This document shows positions 24,652 through 36,744 of a stretch of 64,000 bases of DNA, one piece after another (position 1 is the stretch's first letter; every line of letters starts with the position of its first letter). Under the pieces are notes generated by a model. That model had not been told where the DNA came from. It saw only the letters and a program-made list of their open reading frames with translations, and did no database searches. The position numbers and the translations under genes are program-made. This stretch comes from Atherinomorus stipes (taxonomy: Eukaryota > Chordata > Actinopteri > Atheriniformes > Atherinidae), in contig JALJCO010013663.1 of NCBI GenBank assembly GCA_023101725.1, positions 67,001-131,000 of the forward strand. Direction: 5' to 3'.

Positions 24652-25619
24652 ATGGGGAAGTTTGCTGATCTGACCGTTGTGCAGAAAACCATCATCGACT
24701 CCCTGCACAAGGTGGGAAAGACACAAAAAGTGATAGCAAAAGAAGCTGGTTGTTCTCTGAGTGCTGTCTCAAAGCACATTAATGGACAGTTAAGTGGAAG
24801 GAAGAAGTGTGGAAAAAAACGGTGTACAAGCCGGAGGGCTGATCGCAGCCTGGAGAAGATGGTCAGGAAAGGTCCTTTCAAAAGTGTGGAGGACTTCATA
24901 AGGATTGGACTGAGGCTGGAGTTACTGCTTCAAGAGAAACAACACGCAGGCGGATGCTGGACATGGCCTTCAAATGTTGAATTTCTGATGTCAAGCCACT
25001 CCTCAACAGCAAGCAACGCCAGAAGTGCCTTAGCTGGGCTAGAGAAAAGGACTGGTCTGTTGCCCAGTGTTCAAAAGTCCTCTTTTCTGATGAGAGCAAG
25101 TTTTGCATCTCATATGGAAACAAAGTTCCCAGAGTCTGAAGGAAGACCGGAGAGGCACTAGATAGAAGATGCATGAAGTCCAGTGTTAAGTTTCCCCAGT
25201 CTGTGATGACCTGGGGATCCATGTCAGCTGCTGGTGTTGGTCCTCTGTGCTTCATCAAGTCCAGCTTAAATGCAGCCGTCTACCAGGACATTTTGGAGCA
25301 CTTCATGCTTTCTTCAGTGGACCAGCTGTATGAGCATGCAGACTTCATCTTCCAGCAGGACTTGGCACCTGCCCACATTGCCAAAACTGCGAAATCCTGG
25401 TTCAACAACCATGGTTTGCTTGATTGGCCCACAAACTCACCTGACCTGAACCCTATTCAAAATCTGTGCGGCTTTGTCAAGAGAAAGCTGAACGGGAAGA
25501 GACCAAACAATAGAGAAGAGCTCAGGGCTGTGATTGAAGCTATTTTTTCTTCCATAACACCTGAGATATGCCACAAGCTGGTAGCATCCATGTCACGCCG
25601 GGTTAAGGCAGTCATTTAA
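24652..25619 (+). pseudogene. Tc1-like transposase pseudogene
   Basis: The ATG at 24,652 opens a standard Tc1 transposase N-terminus: a helix-turn-helix region (roughly residues 5-50) and a Gly-Arg-Lys-Lys-Cys-Gly basic motif (about residues 49-54). One base is lost just before 24,901-24,903, after which the correct frame continues through Asp-Trp-Thr-Glu-Ala-Gly-Val. In that frame two stops occur: TGA at 24,978-24,980, where an Arg codon CGA is expected, and TGA at 25,137-25,139, where a Trp codon is expected. The frame is then open to 25,619. First catalytic Asp is GAT at 25,089-25,091 (Ser-Asp-Glu-Ser-Lys) and second is GAC at 25,359-25,361 (Gln-Gln-Asp-Leu-Ala-Pro). The third acidic position is Gln (CAA, 25,458-25,460), and the Asp-to-Gln gap is 32 residues instead of 34, so the DD34E triad is lost. 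The enzyme would have excised and inserted the element at TA sites; this copy cannot. Confidence 0.9.
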
Positions 25620-25757
25620 GGGACCCCCACCAAGTACTAAGTACAGATGCAAGATTTTACTGTAGGACGCCTGATATTTTTGTATTTAAAACCCTTCTCT
25701 GATTGATTTTATGCAGTACTCTAATTTTTTCAGTTTTTGAATTTGAGGTTTTCTTAA

Positions 25758-26293
25758 AAGCAGAGTCCGAAGTCCCCCCACCGTTTCTGTTTGCAAACAG
25801 CAACATTCAAACTTAGCGCCCCTCCCTCTCAGACTAATGGCCGCCTCGTTCTTCAAACTATTCAGCTTCAAGCCTCTCCTTCAGAGCTCAGAAGAGGGTA
25901 AAAGCCAAACTAATAGTAGGCCTGGTTTTCCAACTTGCATTATCTAAAGCTCTTTCCTTTTCTTTGGTGCATCCACCATTTTTTCTTTCTTTCTTTTTTT
26001 TTTCCTTCAAGAGTTCAAGTGACTGGCGTCTGCTCCAATCATGAGCTTATTCCCACACAGCGTCATGTCCTTAGTTCTGTCATTGGCTGGTGATATAAAC
26101 AGAAATCTCCACCCCGAAACATCCCAAACACAACAAAACAAAGCTACAGAGCGAATTACAGGCAGGGGGAGAGAGAGTTGCATTCAAACGCGCCACGGCA
26201 CGCGAGTAGAGGCCCAAATACGCAGTTTGAGACAGATTTCCACTTGCACAAGTCTAACGTTTATTTTCGGGGGGGGGGCGTCGGACTCTACCT
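25758..26293. mobile_element. TTAA-target MITE, 536 bp, nested in Tc1
   Basis: Bounded by TTAA at 25,754-25,757 and 26,294-26,297. The left end reads AAGCAGAGTCCGAAGTCCCC and the right end, inverted, AGGTAGAGTCCGACGCCCCC: terminal inverted repeats with three mismatches in 20. Removing it restores a continuous Tc1 3' region ('gaggttttc' joined to 'gctgcaacttctaatcag'). A TTAA duplication is used by piggyBac and Kolobok transposases; ends beginning AG after TTAA favour the Kolobok style, which is inference. No coding capacity. The open frames here are chance. Confidence 0.88.
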
Positions 26294-26458
26294 TTAAGCT
26301 GCAACTTCTAATCAGCAACATCCAAACAAATAAAAGCTTGAAATATATTGAGTCACATATTATTTGTCTATACAATATGTAAATTGCACCTTTTAAGTTG
26401 AATTATGGAAATACATGAACTTTTTCAGGATATTCTAATTTTTTGGGTAGTACCCGTA

Positions 26459-29400
26459 TATTATCAACATATCATACTGTAAACCGAGTATGTCTGAACA
26501 AGGATATATTTCAGAAAATGAAGAAAAAAGCAAAAGGAAAGTGATGCAATTGCAAAACCAGTTATACTGTAGGTTCCCTAGACAAAAGGCAGGAGTCCGG
26601 AAACAATGAAATGAACAGAGCCAGCAGCCTTAATGAGAAAAGCAGGGCTATACCTAATCCAAAGACTAATTCAGCTGTGTTTTAAACCTGGTGGCGAGTG
26701 TAATTGGTGTGATGGTGAACATACCTCTTCTGAACCAAACATGTTGACTCAAGAAAACTTTTACACACTTCTGAAAGAGAGGAAATGGGAGAAAGAAATA
26801 AAGCAAGCATAAGTATTCATCCAGGGTGGCCTTCTCCTTCCCTCCTAAACTGTTTTCATCAGAGACAATGTGTGAAACCAGCAGAAAACTTTCCAAATAT
26901 TTTATTACTCCTGGAACTGCACAAGGGATCAGATGAATTTCACAGTTATTACTGAATAAATTTCAGCGTGGAAAGCTCAACATGAATAGAACTCGTTCAA
27001 TAGTAAAAGTCAAACATCGCCTGAACTGTCAGTAGGTTTGATATGAAAAATACTATCAGCCTTTTATAGCATAGACAAATGACAGCTTAAGGATCTCCCC
27101 TTTTCTTCTTCTTTTCATCCAATTCAAATAACCTTAGTTCCCCATCATGGATGATGGATGTTGCAAATCAGATTTTGGCTCTCAAGGTCTGGTACTCTGA
27201 CGTGCAGTATCTATGTAAAATCCAGGCTAGGTCTCTGTGGGGTGGCTCAAGTAAAAACACAAACATTTAGCTGAGTTTAACACACAGATGTCGGCAAATT
27301 TCCACCTTCAACTGCAGTTTTGCTGCACTTTGACTCATTTCAGGGGGGATTAGTTACCGCAGCTGTTAATACATTTCAGGTATAACCTTCATTTGTGTAA
27401 ATGCTCTATAAAGCCTCGACCATGTTTGTCCATGCAATATAGGTTTTTTCTTTTTTTAACTAGGTTGAAACATAAAGGCTGAAGATTGAAATAGACCAGT
27501 TTAGATTGGCAAGTTTTGAAAATTGCAGTTGAGCACACATGATCAAGAACTTTCATGGGTAGTAAAATGGGCACCTTTGAAGTAATTTAGACTAATTTCT
27601 TAACAGTCTAAGAGAGCTGTAGAGTCTAATTGAAGGGATTTACCAGGGTTTATTATGGTAACATTATTTATGCCATGAATGTAAACATTATGCTGCTTAC
27701 TGTACAGTCTGCTCTAGTTTATGATAGAAATGCACGACTACATTGGTGAAATCTCCCTGATCCAAAGAATCATGTTTTCTTTTTTTCCATTTTCCTGGCC
27801 AGAGTACTAACACCTCATGATATCTCAAGAAAAGCAAGCAGATCTCACCAAGTCTGTGACAGGCTGTGGCAGGTTGAGTTGGAAACCTGCTGATTAATAC
27901 TGTATGTACACTGTAGTACTGTATGTATTACTCCATCTGAATGGTGTTGGAACATGGACACTCTGCAGTTAAGGAAAATGCAGTGACAAAGTAAATAATT
28001 GTCTTGTAGAAAAATGATGGGATGTAGAAATTCACATTATATTACAAACTTAAACTTCTGACAAAAATCTTATATCTTATTAGATCTTATTAGAGTAAAA
28101 AAATAGGTTCTTTTGCTGTCCTCATTCTGAACTTGACTTGGCTTGGGTTGTTTGTTGAAAATCCTCTGGTTTTTCAAACAGAGAGAGCTCTGCTCACCAT
28201 TTACAACAGGCAGCAGACATTTATTTCACACAAAAAAGAAAAACAGAACATCCCTTTAATGGCTGGTTATATGTCATTTAGTAAGTTTTGGCTGGATTCA
28301 TCCATCCTTCCAGAACAACCACATTATCCACATTGCGTTTGCACAATTCTATTTTAAAATGTTTTTGAGATTGAAAGTTTTTAACCATTTGACGGCCTTA
28401 AAATGTTCTACGTAACATTCCAGCCTTAAAACTGTGTGTTGCCGGCTCGTTTGATGGCACACTGATATCAAATGCATGCATTTCTGGAGGCATCGCTGCC
28501 CAGCAGCGTCCTGATGCTGAGAAATTACACTATACAACCTTTTCATCCATGCTGCGTGGCGTTGCAGCTCACTTTACTTTTATGCATTTGCGTCACACGC
28601 TAGGAAGCAAATATTAGCACAACGCCGATTTTTAATGCACAATGCAGCTGTTTAAGCAATTAAACACGAAAACACATCATAAGAAGAAGAGATAAAAAGA
28701 AAGAGAAAAGAGACAGAGCAAGAGATAAGACAAGAGTCAGGATGAGGCTGACTTTTGGTGGTTGGGGAGAGCTCACAGGTAGGATGCAAGAGCTGGATTT
28801 AGCCAGTGATAATATAAAGATTTAGAATTAAATGAGTAAATGTTCAACTGAACAATTGTGATCCAAAAAGTACAAGCATTAATGCTGAGAACTGTTTTCA
28901 TCTGACGATTCATATGACTTTGATAAGCAGTATCATGAGCCTCTGCCCTGAATAGATGTTTAGGTTAATTCTATGACTTTGTGGACCCCATCAACCCCGT
29001 GTCCTGTTTTTACCCGGTGGGAAAAACAGGCCCAAGAGCTGCTACCTCCCTTAGCAGAGGAGACATATTAAATTATATTGTTTGTTGACTCTAAAGCTCA
29101 CAAAAACAGCACAAACCAATAATAAGGCAGCCAAGAGTATGGAAACAATTCAGGGAAGAAAACAATAATTCTTCATCATTCAGTCCCACATTGATGTATA
29201 AAAACAAGGTCTGGTTCTCGCAATTCAAACAAGCCACATCCAGAAACTGTTTTTGAAAAGCAATTTTCTTTTCAGTTTTGTTCGGAGTTGCTTTAGAAAA
29301 TCTTCCTCCTGTTGAATCTCTCACTGATGCAGTTTACAGCGATGATCAAATTTCCATCGACTGCAAGTTTCTGTCCAAACAACCCGTGTTGGTTATAGGT

Positions 29401-32400
29401 CCATAACAAGACAGTGAATTCATCATAGAAACAGAAGAAAGTCTTAATGAAGGAAAATATTAGCCCTTACTCTAATGTCATAGAAGCTTTTGAGCATTGA
29501 AATCAAATCCAGTGTCCAAAAAGTCACTTCCAATGAGGCAGAACGTTCATAAATGCGTAATGTTGCCCATTAGCTAGAAAAAGCTACAGTCCTCCTGTTC
29601 TGAGGTTTTATTAATGTGAGCCAATATATAGCTATTTATCCTGAAATGTCCAAGATCTAGTGGACTATTTTTACCCTCCTCTGGATGTGGAGGCCTCCAG
29701 ACCAACATAATTGGGCAATTTTTCTTTTTTCTATTGAGGAAATCATTTACCAGCAGCCTTTCTTCTCTCTCTTAAGAATTGGCCTCTTTTTCACATTTAT
29801 TTAGTTAAACTGACCTTTGTGGTTGGCTATCAAGGTTCTATAATCCCTCCATTTCTATCAGAACTTCCTGCAAAAATACACAGCACGGAGGGTCTTCCTG
29901 TATTTCCCCTTCTCTTAGCCGAAAGTTAAACAGAAAGAAGCCGGAGTCACCGCAGTACTGACCTAAATGCATTCACAGAATTCTCTCAAATTGCAGAGTG
30001 AGACAGGTTTGACAGCTGTGTGGTCTATAAATCCAGCGCTGCCTCGCGCCTCTCACTGGCCCTCTTGACCAGTGACGTTTGTGTATTCTGGGCCACGGCG
30101 CAGTCCCAAGTCCAGCCGGTGTCAAAGCTTGGCCAGACAAAGCAGACAAAACCAGATCAGGCTCCAAAGGAGAAACTCTACCAAGATCAACAAACAGATC
30201 TAAATACGCAGGGGGAAGGCAAAATAAGCAAGACATGGACTGCATTTGCAGCCTGTCGCAGGAGGGTTGGATCAGCTTTGGAGGTAATCCCGAGCTGCTG
30301 CCTAGGAAATTGATTGGCTAAGACAAACAGGTCTGAAAAGTGTGAAGCATTTGGATGATAGTTTTTCTGAAAAGCAGCTGTAAGCCGACATTATGATAAT
30401 TAGATCAGCATGTTTTTGATTATTTCTGTGAAACAAGAAACCGTATATGTTGGCCCCACCGGCGAATAACAACAACGCCAGATTCACATCTTTTCCAAAC
30501 AAGTCACATACAAAAGGGTCAAGCTTTCTAAACCACTGGTTCCACCCTCTGGAATCATGTGGCCCATAACTTGTCTGTGAGCTGTCAGCATTCCCAATCT
30601 CAAAATGAGGTTCCTCTCATGCACAAAGCTAGTTTGATTCAAGACTGGAGAATAAGTACGTCACTCATTTATGTTGGCAGTGAGTCCACTGCTTAAAGAA
30701 GGTCCAAACTGGAAAGTCTAAACAGCTACTGGAGGAACTGCTTTGAAATGTTGGACAAAAGTCAAACTTTTCTTGATCAAAATTCACTTCACCTAAAATA
30801 TCTTATTATCTGCTTGGATTGGCCACTTATGCACAAGTATCCATGGCCCCCAGGTGCTCTATCAAAGCAGAGGATTTAAAATTACAGCTGAATAGTTTTT
30901 GCTCCGTGTAGTTTTAGGACTTCTATGTTTCAAGATGCCACCTACTGTAGCTGAATTTAAAGAAAAACGACAAATATGATCAATGGAGGGGTTTCAGTTT
31001 TCTGTAGAAGAATCATGTTCAGTGGTTTTGCTGGACAAACAGATGATTAGTCTGAATGTTAGCATGCCATTCATCAAACCAGCCAAAAGATGAGATCATA
31101 ATACAACTAAGCATGTGGTGCTTTGTACCAGACTATCAATCTCATTAGACTGTCATTAAATCCCTGAATGGCTCCAAAAAGACGTTGTTTTGAAACCACC
31201 ATTTTCCTTGTCTACTGTTGTGCGGTCTCTTTAGCAGCAGTAACCCTTCACCCCTCCAGAAAGAGGAGCACATTGAAGCTCCAGCTCCTGCAACTTAGTG
31301 GGTCCATTTCATTGCTGTTTAACCCTAAACAAATAACTCAATGCCTGTATTCTTTGAACCCCACAGTTCTCCAGATTTTCAAGGTTCAGACTGTTCTAAA
31401 CCGGAAAGTGATCTATAGTTTCATGCTTTGTCGTTTTTATCGAAGCCCTTTGCCCTCTGTGGTCACACGGGGTCATCCCAGTCAACCACAAAAAAACTTT
31501 AAGCATCAACAGTTTAATTTCCCTCGCTGAAAACCAAACGGTTGCACACACTCAATAAAAGAGAATACTCAGATAGCTCTTTGGCTGGAGAGAAGACCTG
31601 GCATCCGAATCAGGTCAAACTGGAGGTCATGGCCTGGATTACTGAAAACTGATCTTTGATGATGTAGTCTTGACTAATGTTACACATATGGGATTCCTGG
31701 TGGCAGTTGTGGCACGTTTCCTAACTCTTGACATGTCACTGACAATAAGTCTCAATTAGCAAGTTGTTATTTTATGGTAAATGGTGATGATTTTGTACTA
31801 ATGTAAGAGCTGCCAATCTAAAGAGCTTCAACATGTTGAAATGTAATTTGGCAGAAATTATCCCCAAAAGAGTCATGAATGTGTAGATGACTTGTAAAGA
31901 CAACGTACCTCCACAGTCTGCTCTGTGGCCTCACTTTCCCAAACTCATTTAAAATTTTTATTGGCGGCTTCGAGGCCTTGCTTTACAAATTTCTTTCCAA
32001 AATGCTTTTCATCTACTTTGGAAAGTATTACCAAAAGTGTGATTACTAATAACTTGTGAATGAAAAGAGTTGGAGAATCGCAGGTTTTTAGCATTTTGTC
32101 TACCTTGAAAAGCTGTCATTTGAAACTATGTTATTTTTTGCAAACATGGCCTTTTGATAGATTTAATCAAAAACATCATCAGATTTTCACTTAAATTCTA
32201 AAATAATAGCAAATCCAGTCAAAACAATAACACAAAAACTTAGATAATATTTGATTCATAGGAATAATGAATTTTAGATATCTAACAGTTACTAACTTGA
32301 TGAATCTTTACATTAATAAGGAGGTGTATTTATCAGGGTAATGACCTTTAATCAGTGGGTTACAGACATGTACTTTGTTTATTGGCAGTGGGAGCTCTGG

Positions 32401-32491
32401 CTCTTTTCAAACATTTATCTCTCATGGTTCCAAATAACTTTACCATAATTTAGCAATTATAAATGGTTTCTGTGTTGGAAGCCATTTTTTA
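26459..32491. other. Long stretch with nothing recognised
   Basis: Six kilobases without a transposon end, exon-like frame or RNA motif that I can support. A purine-rich patch (AGA/GAA repeats) lies at 28,680-28,740. The 120-codon plus-strand frame at 31,168-31,530 has no homology I recognise and lies in AT-rich DNA; I treat it as chance. Confidence 0.4.
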
Positions 32492-33300
32492 TTAAAGGTG
32501 CATTGCACAAGGATAAATGTTAAATACAATTTTTTTTCTTTTCTTCACATGCTCTTACAAGTGCCTGATGTGTAGAATGAGCTGATTTCTCGTCACTGCG
32601 GTGGTCTATAATACTGTTTCTACATGCTCAATGTAAGAGTTTCGGGTACAAATCCCCAAGAGGTCACATGTGGGGGAGATGAGCTGCGTGTACACGTTCG
32701 TCTGGCTGTCGTGTATTCCACCTCCATTAATGCATGTCAAGACAACACTGACAACTGCTGCTAAAAGATGGAGAACAGGTGCCTCTCAAACTCCAGCTCA
32801 GACTCCAGGAAGACAAAGACAAAAAGTGTTGTCTTGTGAGACGAAGAGAACCAAACTTGAGTCTGACCGGCGCCGGAGTAAGACGGAAGTAAACAACAAT
32901 GCAGCTTCCATTCTTTTTTTTTTTTTATAATGAGGGAGCTCCGATCCACTGTGGGAATAAAACGGGATCCAAAGTTAAATTTCTTCTTGCCAAAAAAAAT
33001 TAATGTAATGTATATGACGGATATAAAGATGCATAATATTGCAATACTAAGTTTTTAGCATGCAATTGAAGCGGTATGACAGCCATGTGACTGTTCCCAG
33101 GGAAGAGATAAACTCTGGCCGCTTTTTATATTTAGTTGATGTCGTAATTTCATAAGGTAATCCTGGTCTCAGCCTATGAATTTGGATATTTGATCTACAA
33201 GCCAGTGTTAGCCTGTTGTTACTGTTTGCATACAGATTGTTTATTCCAACGATCAAACCGTAAACAACTTGCAGATTTATAACTTTATTACTTTAGTTAT
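32492..33300 (+). mobile_element. TTAA-family repeat, copy A (truncated)
   Basis: Starts with TTAAAGGTGCATTGCACAAG (32,492-32,511), the same terminus as the right end of the composite at 46,136-49,221 read on the other strand. From about 32,625 to 33,300 it matches that composite in inverted orientation: 'gggggagatgagctg' (near 32,673), 'ccagggaagagataaactct' (about 33,098) and 'tagttgatgtcgtaatt' (about 33,133) are all found there. The expected second terminus is missing. At 33,132-33,134 the uninterrupted TTA marks the site where copy B received a 698-bp insertion. No coding capacity is recognised. Confidence 0.72.
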
Positions 33301-33726
33301 AAAGTAATAAAATATTGCTGTTGAATTGTAGTTGAAAATAATATTCTATAACAAACAAAAGAACAAAACTGTTCCAGACAAATTAAAGCACTTTACTCAT
33401 GTTGGACCAAAATACCAGCAGGTGAAGTGTCATTGACGGTTACAGAAAACACCTGATTGCAATGATTAAGTTTTGCTCAACAAAATTGAAGTTCAGGAAC
33501 CCCATCATGCTGATTTGCTTGTTTTATTTTTTTATTTTAATTTTTTAAACATTTTTGTTGAACCACTAATCAAAACCAGGGTTATAACTTTCAACAAATT
33601 TTTATTGATTATTATTTTTGTCAATTTCAGCTTATTGCACTGGCAACTGATGTTTTTCCATCTTTGATGGGATGGGATGTAAACTTTCAAGCATAGCTGC
33701 TTGAAACCATCTGTTTGTGTGTGTGC
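33301..33726. other. Non-coding stretch
   Basis: AT-rich; contains a palindromic 'tataactttattactttagttataaagtaataaaata'-style patch near 33,281-33,312 and nothing else recognised. Confidence 0.45.
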
Positions 33727-33766
33727 GTATATATATATATATATATACATACATACATATATATAA
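33727..33766. repeat. (AT)n/(ACAT)n microsatellite
   Basis: TATATA run followed by three CATA units and a further TATATA. Confidence 0.92.
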
Positions 33767-34008
33767 GTTAGTTGAGTGACGGTGGCTGGAATTTGTGCTA
33801 GCATCGGCTATTCCTGTATGTTAACCTGGACATTTCCTCATCTGCTGTTCTGATGTTTTACGCTAAGAATAAGATAGTTCCCCACAGTCAGGGCACCTGT
33901 ATCTTAGCAACGTTTGTTAGGTGAGCCATAGCGGCTGGAATTTGGCCTAACACCAGCTATTTCTGTAGGTTGAACTGGACATTTCCTTCTCTGCTGTTAG
34001 CTGTATGC
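33767..34008. repeat. Direct duplication, two about 94-bp copies, 148-bp offset
   Basis: Copy 1 (33,767-33,860) and copy 2 (33,915-34,008) share 'gttagNtgagNNa', 'cggctggaattt', 'ggctattcctgta' / 'agctatttctgta', and 'tggacatttcctNctctgctgtt'. About a fifth of positions differ, so the duplication is old. The spacer has a unique 'ccccacagtcagggcacctg' block. Its relation to a transposon is unknown. Confidence 0.85.
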
Positions 34009-34237
34009 GTCTTACCACTGGTCTTCTTTTTGTCTTTTCGTTTTGGGGAGGGTGAATCATTAAACTCAGCCTGGACCCAGTGCTCAAAACCTCCACACTT
34101 GCCAAAGACGTTCAAATTAATTGGGAAGTCATCCATTTTCGGTCACGAGGTGTCGCTACATGCTCGCTTGCTGTAGTGACCGGACTACTTGCGACACGGA
34201 GGGATATTAGGATCACCGCAAGCCCAGAGAGGGACCC

Positions 34238-34496
34238 AACTGCAGTCACGAGACGTCGCCATATATCCAATCCACGCCGGAAGTCCTAATTGGAAGTTTG
34301 TTCTTCATGTGACTTACTAAAATTTTACCCTACCCCTTACCCTTCTCCTAACCCAAACCACCTGACTACACCGAACGCATCTGTTTGCAAGCCGCAGATA
34401 AATACTCTTGGTGGTGTTTAGCTAACTTCCGCTGGAGACTTGCTCTATGGATTGGATGTATGGCGGCGTCCTTATCGGCTATTGTAACTGCAGTTA
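34238..34496. repeat. Long inverted repeat, foldback element
   Basis: The left arm 34,238-34,274 (AACTGCAGTCACGAGACGTC, then 'gccatatatccaatcca') is matched in inverted orientation by the right arm 34,447-34,496 ('tggattggatgtatggcggc' to 'taactgcagtt'), with an indel of about 11 bases. Between the arms a C/A-rich patch (34,325-34,365) repeats CCCTA/CCTAACC words. Probably a foldback MITE; termini and target duplication are not resolved. Confidence 0.72.
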
Positions 34497-34573
34497 GGTA
34501 CCTCTGCAAGACCACAGGTTAAAAAAAAGAAAAAAAAAATCTGTTGCCATTGACAGCGGTCATTTTTTTTTTA

Positions 34574-34605
34574 CAGCGGTCATTATACTAAAATAATGAC
34601 CGCTG
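34574..34605. repeat. Perfect 13-bp hairpin
   Basis: CAGCGGTCATTAT (34,574-34,586), loop ACTAAA, then ATAATGACCGCTG (34,593-34,605). A further copy of the word CAGCGGTCAT occurs at about 34,554-34,563, before a T-run. Confidence 0.93.
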
Positions 34606-34667
34606 GAACGTTGGGAAAATCCATTCAAGTCAACGGAGCATTCAACAGCATTCTAAAGAGCCATATA

Positions 34668-34671
<4 letters not shown>

Positions 34672-34705
<34 letters not shown>
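34672..34705. repeat. (AT)n microsatellite
   Basis: Uninterrupted AT run of about 17 units. Confidence 0.95.
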
Positions 34706-34707
<2 letters not shown>

Positions 34708-36744
34708 TGACTCCATGTTCAAATTTTGTGAGGAAAGAAGCTTTTCAACTGCTTTTGTATAGAGTTAATTTCAGTGGCTTTTTAAAGAATATTTCCACAG
34801 CTATAGTTGCCTAGACAACACCATTTTAGCCCACATTATAGCCCACTTCTCAGTTTCTGACCCACCACTTCTTTAAAAGATTCATTTTGAGTGCCTGTGT
34901 TGCTGCTCCTAAAAAATATATCTTCTCAAGTGGTTTTAACTACATTAAACTACTAATCATGACAATAAGTGACAAATTAAAAAGAAATTGCATCTTCACT
35001 CTGATAATAGAGCTTCTTAAAGTTGTGTTAGAATGTGACTAAAATGTTAAAGCACTGATAAAAATGAAAAGTTGTTAAACTCTTATCAGTCTGTGCAGTT
35101 CAGTTTAGTTGATGACTGAAATTTGGCTCAACCTGCATTTGTCAGAACTGATGGAGTCCAACTTTTGCCAACTGCCAAGACAGAAAATACACAGCGTGTA
35201 AATCAGTCATCCTATTTTTGTCCATTTTTTTTCTTAAAAAGCTGGCTATGAGTTGAGTTCTAGTCCAGATTTGTGAGCACCTTGCCAGGGCAGCGGTACT
35301 GATAACTGGCAGGTATCTTACAGTAATTTGCTGCTATGCTACAGAAAAATATTTCTTTTGCCTCTTAATGTCCAGGGAGGGAAGACAAAATTAACATATC
35401 AGTTTAATCAGGTCTGCATCAGTTAAATACACAGCTTGTTCATGTCGGGAACATCCATGATGTGTGTGGGAGAGTGGTAGCTGGTTTCATGGAAAAGTTT
35501 GAGCCTTCCTTCTTCATCATAAATATTCCCAAACCACAATGATACTTCAGCATCGGCTAATAAATATAAAGAAGGAGGCCCCTGTTAGAGACTGGTGGAG
35601 TCCTTACTTTGCTGCTTTCTATCAGCGCTAAATGCAACACTTGGATTGGATTACAATGAGGCTAATGTCTTTTGGCTCCTCATGGGTGTAAGAATTGGTG
35701 GGAAGTGAAGTCTGGGATCTAATAAACGGCGCAAAGATGATCAATAAGCAGAGCAGCTGTAATAAGAGGACAGTGAAGCTGTGCTTTGGGCTTGCCGATG
35801 GTCAAACAGTCTTGCCAACGGTAGTTATGAGGATGAAACGCAGCTGCTTCCTTTACAGTTTGAGACGGTAAGGACTCGCTGGATGGATGTGAACTGGCTT
35901 GCGTGAGGTCCTCAGGGGGGAACAGACCCAAACCACAGCTGCAGGGCAACGAGCCATATAAGACCCACGTCTCTTCCTTGCTCGCATCAAGGCCCGTTTC
36001 CTGTCTGAGTGAGGATATTAAGCAGCTGATAATGACATGTAAAATAATAGTCGCACAGATGATGAAAACACTTGACCTCCAACCTTTGGGAGATTTACAT
36101 CCGACCTGAGTGGTGCAGAGGGAGAATCTGCTGCCGAATCAGCGCCTCCCTTTCTCACTGTGTGGCCTCAAGAGAGCGTGAAAGGAGACTGATTTGTGCA
36201 GCCTTGATTCAGGATGGGAGCGAGGCGCTGTGGTCACAACTCAATCTGTCCCATGTGCTGAAGATGTGAAGCTCGAGGGAAAAGCTGAGTGAGGGGGAGA
36301 TGGTCGTGAGGGTGTGACTCAGCTTTGCTACTGCGTGATGCATCCAGTCTGCAGTGGATGTTTCTATCAGATGGAGTTGTGTCTGCTTCCGCAGCAGTTC
36401 CACAAAGCACAGTCTGTCTGCAACACCTGGATGGTTTGGAACAAACCACAAACTGTGTTGCAACAGGAACGTCCTGCTGTTGAAAATGTTTAGTGACAAA
36501 GTAAACAACTGAATGAGAGAAGAAATAACATGATTGAAAATCCCGTAATAGAGTTTTCTCATCACCCGCCAAGAAATTTGAGGTTTAAGTTGTTTTAGAA
36601 GGAGAAAATTTGCTCATCACAGCCCTTCCTGAGTAGCTTTTAGCTTTAGTTTACCCATCAGGAAACCATCTGCCTTCCCCAGCAGACCACTCTAACTGAT
36701 GTATACGGGAGGTAAGATACCGAATACTCACATGCACATCATGT
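34706..36744. other. Non-coding stretch, no gene seen
   Basis: The overlapping minus-strand frames at 36,209-36,572 are read in two frames over the same bases and show no domain; treated as chance. Confidence 0.45.

Larger units (their letters stand above)
24524..26456 (+). mobile_element. Tc1-like transposon relic, about 1.9 kb with nested MITE
   Basis: A Tc1-family element in plus orientation. It has a leader with 'cagtctaatcagattagaaa', a transposase gene from 24,652, a 3' untranslated part to 25,757, an interruption (25,758-26,293), then a continuation from 26,298 ('aaataaaagcttgaaatata') to the right terminus 'tattctaattttttgggtag' and TACCCG, followed by TA at 26,457-26,458, the dinucleotide target of this superfamily. 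The left terminal repeat is not visible; a microsatellite occupies that place. Without the interruption the element would be about 1.4 kb, the usual size for fish Tc1 elements. Confidence 0.88.

Noticed and set aside
31168..31530. 120-codon plus-strand open frame with a hydrophobic start
   Set aside because: A signal-peptide-like run is present, but the rest is compositionally random and no family is recognised.
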